From a virus, in the IMG/VR virus record IMGVR_UViG_3300025840_000048, positions 1 through 50,936 of that record: a stretch of 50,936 nucleotides of DNA. One strand, given 5' to 3'. The notes under the pieces were generated by a model, which ran no database searches, was not told the origin of the DNA, and saw nothing but the letters and a program-made list of their open reading frames with translations. This document shows, in pieces, positions 43,038-48,638 of the stretch (the stretch's first letter is position 1; every line of letters begins with the position of its first letter). The position numbers and the translations under genes were made by a program.

Positions 43038-44818
43038 TGTTTAAAATCAAAACAATAACAGTTAAAAACTTTATGAGTGTGGGTAACCAAACTCAAGCAG
43101 TAGATTTTGATAAGAACTTATTAACACTTGTACTAGGAGAAAACCTAGATTTAGGTGGAGACGATGCAGGTTCTCGTAACGGTACGGGTAAAACTACCAT
43201 TGTAAATGCTTTAAGTTATGCATTGTATGGCGAAGCACTTACAAAAATTCGTAGAGAAAACTTAATTAATAAAACCAACGGCAAAGGTATGTTGGTTACC
43301 GTTGAGTTTGAAAAAGACGGTCAAAATTATCGTATCGAACGTGGACGTAAGCCAAATATTCTTAAATTTTTTAGAGAAGATATCGATGTTACTGCTGACG
43401 ACATTGACGAGTCACAGGGCGACAGTCGTAAAACACAAGAAGATATTATACAATTACTGAACATGACACACACCATGTTCAAGCATTTGGTGGCGCTCAA
43501 CACATACACTGAGCCTTTCCTTTCACTCAAAGCCAATGATCAAAGAGAAATTATTGAGCAGTTGTTGGGCATCACCATCCTATCCGAAAAAGCAGAACGT
43601 CTAAAAGATGAACAAAAGCGTGTGCGTGATGCTATTAGTGAAGAAGAAGCAACAATAAAAGGTATTGAAACAGCAAACAAAAAAGTACAAGAATCAATCG
43701 ACAATTTAGAAATTAAATCAAAAGCATGGGACGCAAATCAAGCAGAAGAACTTGCAAGAACAACCAAAGCAATTAGTCAATTAATTACGGTTGATATTGA
43801 TGCAGAAATTCAAGCACATAAAAACAAAGAAGAATGGGATAACAAAAACAACGAACTTACCAATCTTAATAAAGAAAAGGCAAGTTTAGAAAGTAGTTTG
43901 TTACGTGCCGAACGCACACATTCAAAATATGAACAAGAATTAAAAGACATTGCAAGCAAAAAATGTTTTACTTGTGGACAGGATTTACATGACGAAGCAC
44001 ATGGAAAAATTCTTGCTGAAAAACAAAATGATGTAACAGAAAGTCAAACTTATATTGACGGCATCGTGTTGCAGTTAAAAGATGTACAAAAGAAAATAGA
44101 TGACATTGGAAATATTAACGGATGTCCGAAAACATTTTATGATAGCAGTGAAGAAGCATATAATCATAGAAACAATCTTGCAAGTCTAGAAGATCGAAAA
44201 CGTGAAAAAGAAGAAGAATTAAATCCGTATACAGAACAAATGAAAGAATTGCGTGAACAAGCACTACAAGAAGTAAGTTGGGACAATATTAATGCTCTAA
44301 CTGAAATGAAGGAACATATGGACTTCTTGTACAAACTGTTAACAAGCAAGGACTCTTTTATTCGTAAGCGTATTATTGATCAAAACTTGGCATTCCTTAA
44401 CAAGCGTTTACAATACTATCTAGAACGCACAGGATTACCGCATCAGGTATTATTTTTGAACGATTTAACGGTACAAATTACAGAACTAGGACGTGACTTA
44501 GACTTTGATAACCTCAGTAGAGGAGAACGAAATAGACTTATTTTATCAATGAGTTGGGCGTTCCGTGACGTTTGGGAAAGTCTATATCAGAACATTAATT
44601 TGTTGTTTATTGACGAACTTATTGATAACGGATTGGATGCCGCTGGTGTAGAAAGTTCAATCGGTATTCTTAAAAAGATGGCTAGAGATCGTGGTAAAAA
44701 CATATATCTCATTTCGCACAAAGATGAACTATCTTCACGTGTGAATAACATCTTGAAGGTAATTAAGGATAACGGATTCACTTCATATTCCAACGACACG
44801 GAGGTTGTGAATGCCTAA
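43037..44818 (+). CDS. 46: Recombination endonuclease subunit gp46 (SbcC/Rad50-like)
   Basis: The 593-residue ATPase has Walker A GSRNGTGKTT (residues 45-54), two coiled-coil arms (~190-300 and ~320-420), a zinc hook CFTCGQ (C310, C313), the ABC signature LSRGERNR (~493) and Walker B LLFIDEL near residue 520, followed by an H-loop-like LISHKDE. All elements of the Rad50/SbcC family are intact. It bridges DNA ends and controls the gp47 nuclease. Length is close to T4 gp46 (560). The next gene overlaps its end by 8 nt. Confidence 0.95.
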   Translation: MFKIKTITVKNFMSVGNQTQAVDFDKNLLTLVLGENLDLGGDDAGSRNGTGKTTIVNALSYALYGEALTKIRRENLINKTNGKGMLVTVEFEKDGQNYRIERGRKPNILKFFREDIDVTADDIDESQGDSRKTQEDIIQLLNMTHTMFKHLVALNTYTEPFLSLKANDQREIIEQLLGITILSEKAERLKDEQKRVRDAISEEEATIKGIETANKKVQESIDNLEIKSKAWDANQAEELARTTKAISQLITVDIDAEIQAHKNKEEWDNKNNELTNLNKEKASLESSLLRAERTHSKYEQELKDIASKKCFTCGQDLHDEAHGKILAEKQNDVTESQTYIDGIVLQLKDVQKKIDDIGNINGCPKTFYDSSEEAYNHRNNLASLEDRKREKEEELNPYTEQMKELREQALQEVSWDNINALTEMKEHMDFLYKLLTSKDSFIRKRIIDQNLAFLNKRLQYYLERTGLPHQVLFLNDLTVQITELGRDLDFDNLSRGERNRLILSMSWAFRDVWESLYQNINLLFIDELIDNGLDAAGVESSIGILKKMARDRGKNIYLISHKDELSSRVNNILKVIKDNGFTSYSNDTEVVNA

Positions 44819-45041
44819 ATCTACCCATGAGTTGCTTGTTCAAGCAATGATGGATTACTATAACGCACAGGAACGCTTTGAAGCAAAAGGTTTTGATGAA
44901 ACTGGACGCAAAGCACGAGTTATTCTTAGTGATATTAGAAGGTTAGCCACGACCAGACGCAACGAAATACAGGCAAAACGCAAGGCATTAAAAACGGAAA
45001 AAAAGCAAAATAAGACTCAAAACCAGAATCAAGACACCTAA
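44811..45041 (+). CDS. Small basic helical protein
   Basis: The 76-residue protein is mostly helical by composition and strongly basic in the C-terminal half (RRNEIQAKRKALKTEKKQNK). It has no recognised domain, but a small nucleic-acid-binding role is plausible. It overlaps gp46 by 8 nt, with GGAGG as ribosome-binding site inside the gp46 end, and so is coupled to the recombination genes. Confidence 0.65.
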   Translation: MPKSTHELLVQAMMDYYNAQERFEAKGFDETGRKARVILSDIRRLATTRRNEIQAKRKALKTEKKQNKTQNQNQDT

Positions 45042-45065
45042 ATTTAAGGCACGGTAAGTATCACT

Positions 45066-45497
45066 ATGGAGTGGACTTATCAGGGCAAAATAGTACAAGA
45101 ACTTCCGCAAGATTGCGAAGGTTTTGTTTACCTGATAACAAACACTACCAACAATCGTAAGTACGTAGGCAAAAAATTAGCAAAATTCAAGAAAACACGC
45201 CCACCACTCAAAGGCAAGAAAAACAAACGAAGAAGCAAAGTTGAAAGTGATTGGAGAGACTATTGGGGATCTTCAGATCATTTACAGGCAGACGTTGAGG
45301 CACTAGGCCCAGAAAAGTTCACACGCGAAATTCTCCATTTTTGTAATAGCAGAGGCTTAATGAGTTATCTTGAGGCTAGAGAACAATTTGAACGCAGAGT
45401 ATTAGAGACAGACGAGTATTATAACGGAATTATTAATGTAAGAGTAGGCAGTTCAAAGATTCTCAAAGAAGCACTCGAAAAATTAGGCAAAACATAA
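45066..45497 (+). CDS. GIY-YIG-like nuclease
   Basis: The 143-residue protein carries GFVYLITN and KYVGKK, equivalent to the GIY...YIG strands of the family with substitutions, and a later basic LKGKKNKRRSKVESDW segment with E (ESDW) and N (YNGIIN) at places used for catalysis in related phage enzymes. The family cleaves DNA and often comprises homing endonucleases. Only 24 nt separate it from the preceding gene. Directly downstream lies the hairpin-rich gene-free region, which raises the question of whether the two form one mobile unit. A free-standing DNA repair or host-DNA nuclease is the alternative. Confidence 0.65.
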   Translation: MEWTYQGKIVQELPQDCEGFVYLITNTTNNRKYVGKKLAKFKKTRPPLKGKKNKRRSKVESDWRDYWGSSDHLQADVEALGPEKFTREILHFCNSRGLMSYLEAREQFERRVLETDEYYNGIINVRVGSSKILKEALEKLGKT

Positions 45498-46020
45498 CAG
45501 CACATAAGGTTGGCGGGCCAGTTTGCAAATACCGCTGAGTAAAAGGTCCCCTGAGAAGGACACTCGTACACGTTGATCGACCACCACTGTGAGGTAAGCC
45601 ATCAAACAAATTGGGCCAACTGGTTAACGGAGATTGAATGCTGTCAGTCGAAAACACTGTGTTTGAAAAAACTCTCCGCAACGGAACGAGGCGGGAGGTA
45701 GCGTAAGATGCCGCGAAGCGGCTTGCGATAGCAAAGCGATTTGTTAGCAGATTTTTACGTGATGTCGACGTAGGTAGGGGAAAGGTCAGAGCCCCACAAA
45801 CAGGTGTATAAACAAAAACCTACTTCCAAGTCTTGGCTGTGACGAACTCACATGATGTTCAAGATTAGATGGAACCGTAAACAGGTTCCGTCTGACTGAA
45901 ACAATCTACATGATGCTAAATTGCTTCGCAATTATTGTTCTTATATATTAAGAAAAAGAAAGTGGTGTTTGAGCGATAGCGAAAAACACAAGTGAACGCA
46001 GTTCACTTTACTTGTATTAG
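45498..46020 (+). ncRNA. Candidate large structured RNA / hairpin-rich non-coding region
   Basis: This is the only gene-free stretch above 300 bp, and it looks richer in G+C than its neighbours. Complementary segments nest into domains. GTTGGC (45509-45514) pairs with GCCAAC (45615-45620), extended by CAGTTTG/CAAATTG (45519-45525/45607-45613). Inside are GAGT...GTCC/GGAC-ACTC (45537-45565) and TTGAT/ATCAA (45573/45601). TCAGTC (45644-45649) pairs with GACTGA (45894-45899), which abuts a 10-bp hairpin (45867-45893). Other stems: 45710-45722, 45723-45734, 45770-45823 enclosing 45777-45795, 45838-45852, 45919-45933, 45965-45989. G-U pairs occur only if the plus strand is transcribed, which favours that strand. 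No known RNA family was recognised. Confidence 0.5.
45990..46008. terminator. Perfect 8-bp hairpin before the 46021 gene end
   Basis: AAGTGAAC (45990-45997) and GTTCACTT (46001-46008) pair perfectly around a GCA triloop. For the minus-strand gene ending at 46021 the stem is followed by GTGTTTTTCG, so it may act as an intrinsic terminator there. It could also close the structured region on the plus strand. Confidence 0.5.
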
Positions 46021-46203
46021 TTAATGTAAATCAGGATCTCTTCCGAAACCAGGTTTAACTGAACTAATCTGAATTTCCTTTAACTCGTATTCTTTATGTG
46101 GATTCTGTGTACGCATACACTCTATGCAAGTGTGTGCTTCTTCCTGTGAATTAGCAACGGTTATTTCTACACCATTTTCGTACACTATATATTTTGTAAT
46201 CAT
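46021..46203 (-). CDS. Small hypothetical protein with CxxC
   Basis: This 60-residue frame reads like a real protein: a short beta start (MITKYIVYENGVEITV), a helix with CIEC, then EYELKEIQISSV. No family is recognised. Support is moderate: the start lacks a clear ribosome-binding site and is preceded only by CTAAATATTTACACG. A hairpin with a T run follows its stop. It points away from the late gene at 46305. Confidence 0.5.
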   Translation of the reverse strand: MITKYIVYENGVEITVANSQEEAHTCIECMRTQNPHKEYELKEIQISSVKPGFGRDPDLH

Positions 46204-46278
46204 CGTGTAAATATTTAGGTAAGTACTTATTACAATTAAACTACGCTATTTGGTTTTATATGTTTCAAACTGTGATTA

Positions 46279-46286
46279 TATAAATA
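46279..46286 (+). promoter_or_regulatory. T4-like late promoter box (TATAAATA)
   Basis: A perfect TATAAATA lies 18 bp upstream of ATG 46305, and TAGGAG follows as ribosome-binding site. There is no -35 sigma70 match, as expected for a gp55-dependent late promoter. Confidence 0.8.
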
Positions 46287-46304
46287 CGATTAGGAGATTT
46301 TGGT

Positions 46305-46970
46305 ATGAAAATTAATGAAGTTGCTGTTTTAAACGAAGCAAAAAAGATCGATGAAGCACCGTACGGTATGCTAAAAGGTCTAGGCGATAAAGTTGCCGCA
46401 AAAATGGGCTCTCAGCGAGCCGCCGACGCTGGCGCGATTGGCAAAGAGGCTAATGCACTTAAAAAGCAGTTTACCAGTTTTTGGAAAAACGCTAATGCAC
46501 AGCAACCCACAAAAGAAATTATGGTACAGTACCTACAAGCAAAAGGCTTTCCAATTGCTAACACACAGGAATTAGATTCTATTGCAAAAAGTGTAGGTAA
46601 ACCAAACCCAGGCATAGCACAAAAAATTGCCAAGGGTTGGAAGAACTTTAAAAAAGGTTTACCAAAAATGACCGGTGCAAAACCAACCGCACTAAAACCA
46701 AATCTCAACGTGCAGGATGGTGGCAAGGAACAAGAAAAAGTAGCCGCAAGCATGTATGAAGCGGTACCAAAATCCCAAATACTAAGCGACAAAGCAATTG
46801 ATCAAATTCTCATGTACATTGTTAGAGCAGGATTCCAACAACGTGCTGACCTAGGAGGCGCAAGTTCTTTTGCTCCTAATACCGGGGGTACAGATACTAA
46901 ACCCACAAGCACAGGTCAATCCGCGGGTGGCATGACACAGGGCAAAGATGGTGTTTGGAGATTTAACTAA
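46305..46970 (+). CDS. Hypothetical late (virion-associated?) protein
   Basis: The 221-residue protein is Lys/Ala-rich and helical in its first two thirds. A helix-rich end (SDKAIDQILMYIVRAGFQQRAD) is followed by a Gly/Ser/Thr-rich tail ending DGVWRFN. I do not recognise the family. A perfect late box directly upstream and its place near the tape measure suggest a virion or assembly protein. Its stop overlaps the next start by 1 nt. Confidence 0.7.
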   Translation: MKINEVAVLNEAKKIDEAPYGMLKGLGDKVAAKMGSQRAADAGAIGKEANALKKQFTSFWKNANAQQPTKEIMVQYLQAKGFPIANTQELDSIAKSVGKPNPGIAQKIAKGWKNFKKGLPKMTGAKPTALKPNLNVQDGGKEQEKVAASMYEAVPKSQILSDKAIDQILMYIVRAGFQQRADLGGASSFAPNTGGTDTKPTSTGQSAGGMTQGKDGVWRFN

Positions 46971-47488
46971 TGCCAGTTATTAAAGTCGAAACACCCAATG
47001 GTGTTCAACAGGTCAACATTGCGGGCAACACTCCCACAGAAGAAGAAATTGCGGCAATGAAAAAACAGTTTGGTATTGGCAAATCAACACAAACTACACA
47101 AACCGTAAAAACAAAAGATCCAACTAATGCACTTGGTGCGTTTGCATCAGGCTTTGATGATCCTACGGGACTAAAAGGACTTAAAGACAAAATAGTCAAA
47201 AAAATCGACAAGGCTAAAAACGCATACGATGACGGTGATGAAATAGCCAAGGATAAAAAAGGTAACACCGACAGCAAAACCAGAAGTGGTTTGAACATGC
47301 TCAAGCAGGAATTGGGATTTGAAAATCCACAACTTATTATTACAGGGTTGAACAAAATACAGCAGGGCAGAGTGCCTAGCAAAAATGAACTATCTGAACT
47401 TGCTCCGGTTCTTCAAGCGGTAAGAACAGCATTGGATGATCCACAAGGCAGAAATAAACTGCGAGCCTTGCTTAAATCAATTAGATAA
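46970..47488 (+). CDS. Hypothetical late protein with PTEEE motif
   Basis: The 172-residue protein begins with IKVETPNGVQQVNIAGNTPTEEEIAAMKKQF, a short strand-strand-helix module (V.I.G..PT.EE...) that I have seen in virion-associated proteins of marine phages but cannot name. The centre is lysine-rich and the end is helical (LQAVRTALDDPQGRNKLRALL). It is coupled to the preceding gene and shares its late promoter. Its last 8 bp overlap the end of the opposite-strand frameshift product. Confidence 0.65.
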   Translation: MPVIKVETPNGVQQVNIAGNTPTEEEIAAMKKQFGIGKSTQTTQTVKTKDPTNALGAFASGFDDPTGLKGLKDKIVKKIDKAKNAYDDGDEIAKDKKGNTDSKTRSGLNMLKQELGFENPQLIITGLNKIQQGRVPSKNELSELAPVLQAVRTALDDPQGRNKLRALLKSIR

Positions 47489-47711
47489 AACTAATTCCAG
47501 TATCTTTGGTATTTTTAAAATTTTCCTGAACAAGTTCACCTATTGCTTGTCTTTCTTCAAAGGTGGTTTGATAAGCATCTTTTATTTGAAGTCCACCACG
47601 CATATACCAGGATAATCTAATTAGATCGGCAACAATACTCTTTGCTTGATTTTCTAGATCTTTAACGTATTCTATAATTTCAGAAATCGAGAGTGTTGCT
47701 ACCTTGATACG
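47481..47711 (-). CDS. C-terminal extension read by -1 frameshift from the gp26-like gene
   Basis: This open frame follows the end of the gp26-like gene in the -1 frame and codes 76 residues after the slip (RIKVATLSISEIIEYV..., then LIRLSWYMRGGLQ, ending TKDTGISFI). It has no ATG, GTG or TTG before the internal WYM methionine, so it cannot be a normal gene of its own. It reads as a real helical protein with a conserved-looking WYMRGG motif. Joined to the upstream 283 residues it would give a ~359-residue fusion, as in the G/GT tail-assembly chaperones of lambda. It ends 8 bp inside the converging 46970 gene. Confidence 0.75.
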   Translation of the reverse strand, partial: RIKVATLSISEIIEYVKDLENQAKSIVADLIRLSWYMRGGLQIKDAYQTTFEERQAIGELVQENFKNTKDTGISFI

Positions 47712-48559
47712 AAAAAACTTGATTGATCAAACATCAGTGGAACGTTTACTTCTTCCGGTGCTCCTTTATCAACAAGTTCTTGGCTTACCTTGATTCGTCT
47801 AGGTTTGATCGTCCAGTTATTTTTTACTTCTTCCAAATGATTTTCAACCGCTACAAAGGTATCCTTATCTGTGTTGTTAAAGAAATCTCTAATAGCACTT
47901 GGATTCGATTCTGTTCCGTCTGGAGTTTCAATAGCAATAACTTGGCTTAGAATCATGTCTAATGTTACAGCACTGAGTTTTTTAAAGCCTTCTTTAAAAG
48001 CCTTAAGTTTGTCTTCATCTGGTACATCTTCTCTCTGTAACAACCCTGTAAGTCTTTGCTGTTCGTATGTGGATTGATAAAATCCTGTGCTTTGTTTGTA
48101 GGTTAAAGGTTTCATGTGAAACGTTAAATCCTGATACTTGAATGTGTTAGGCCATTCTTTTCCCTGCATTGAGTCAAGCACTTCTCGAAGATCAACCGAT
48201 GTTTTTTCGGTAGTTGGCTCTTCCAGTCCCATAATCGGAACTTCTACGTCCATGGATTCACCGTATGTGGCAATTCTGATTGCAATTAGGATAGCATCTA
48301 AATCAATCATTGGAATATCCCACGGATCGGTGATTAAAGGACAGCAACTTTTTATAACTTCTGCTGTGGCGTCACCGTTCATTAGTGCATCCGGTGTCCT
48401 CATTAATAGTTCATCTTTGGCTGTCATTGAATAAATTGGTAATTCTCCAGACCCTGATTTTTCCATTGGGTTGGATTTGTAAAACTTGCCTCCGCTGGGC
48501 AAATTCAAGTAAATTTTTGGTTGACGTTTATACTTGCTTAAAACGCTTTGATTTTCCAT
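47699..48559 (-). CDS. 26: gp26-like baseplate hub / tail-assembly chaperone protein
   Basis: The 286-residue protein matches the T4 baseplate gp26-type family (PF12322-like): YLNLPSGGKFYK, MTAKDELLMRTPDALMNGDA, VIKSCCPLI and DLDAILIAIRIATYGE. In T4 this protein is needed to form the central hub. Its place beside a tape-measure gene and the slippery site near its stop suggest that it also works as a tape-measure chaperone, as lambda gpG does. It is read from its own late box (48606-48613), with AGAGGAT as ribosome-binding site. Termination in the zero frame gives the short form ending FFVSR. Confidence 0.75.
   Translation of the reverse strand: MENQSVLSKYKRQPKIYLNLPSGGKFYKSNPMEKSGSGELPIYSMTAKDELLMRTPDALMNGDATAEVIKSCCPLITDPWDIPMIDLDAILIAIRIATYGESMDVEVPIMGLEEPTTEKTSVDLREVLDSMQGKEWPNTFKYQDLTFHMKPLTYKQSTGFYQSTYEQQRLTGLLQREDVPDEDKLKAFKEGFKKLSAVTLDMILSQVIAIETPDGTESNPSAIRDFFNNTDKDTFVAVENHLEEVKNNWTIKPRRIKVSQELVDKGAPEEVNVPLMFDQSSFFVSR
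47711..47717 (-). other. Slippery heptamer T TTT TTC for -1 frameshift
   Basis: On the minus strand the codons AGT TTT TTC contain the heptamer T-TTT-TTC in the correct X-XXY-YYZ register. It lies 3 codons before the zero-frame TAG. A -1 slip there enters the open extension. No strong downstream pseudoknot is obvious. Confidence 0.7.
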
Positions 48560-48572
48560 GGTTGCTATCCTC

Positions 48573-48580
48573 TATAAATA
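48573..48580 (+). promoter_or_regulatory. T4-like late promoter box (TATAAATA) for the tape-measure gene
   Basis: A perfect TATAAATA lies 58 bp before ATG 48639, and GGGGA precedes that ATG by 8 nt. It is read towards the opposing late box at 48606-48613. Confidence 0.7.
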
Positions 48581-48605
48581 ACGTTATACTAATAATTAGT
48601 AAATG

Positions 48606-48613
48606 TATTTATA
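48606..48613 (-). promoter_or_regulatory. T4-like late promoter box (TATAAATA) for the gp26-like gene
   Basis: On the minus strand a perfect TATAAATA lies 46 bp before the gp26-like ATG. It faces the plus-strand box at 48573-48580, so the two transcripts overlap at their 5' ends. Confidence 0.7.
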
Positions 48614-48638
48614 TACGCACTTAATGGGGATTTAAATA

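Noticed and set aside
45463-45681. 72-residue minus-strand reading frame over the GIY-YIG end and structured region
   Set aside because: It overlaps the nuclease gene and the hairpins, has no ribosome-binding site and an unnatural composition, so it is taken as chance.
45498-46020. tmRNA, RNase P RNA, group I intron or tRNA as identity of the structured block
   Set aside because: I found no tmRNA ends, no RNase P conserved core, no clear P7/S-element pair with exon junctions and no cloverleaf. The region could not be assigned to any of them.
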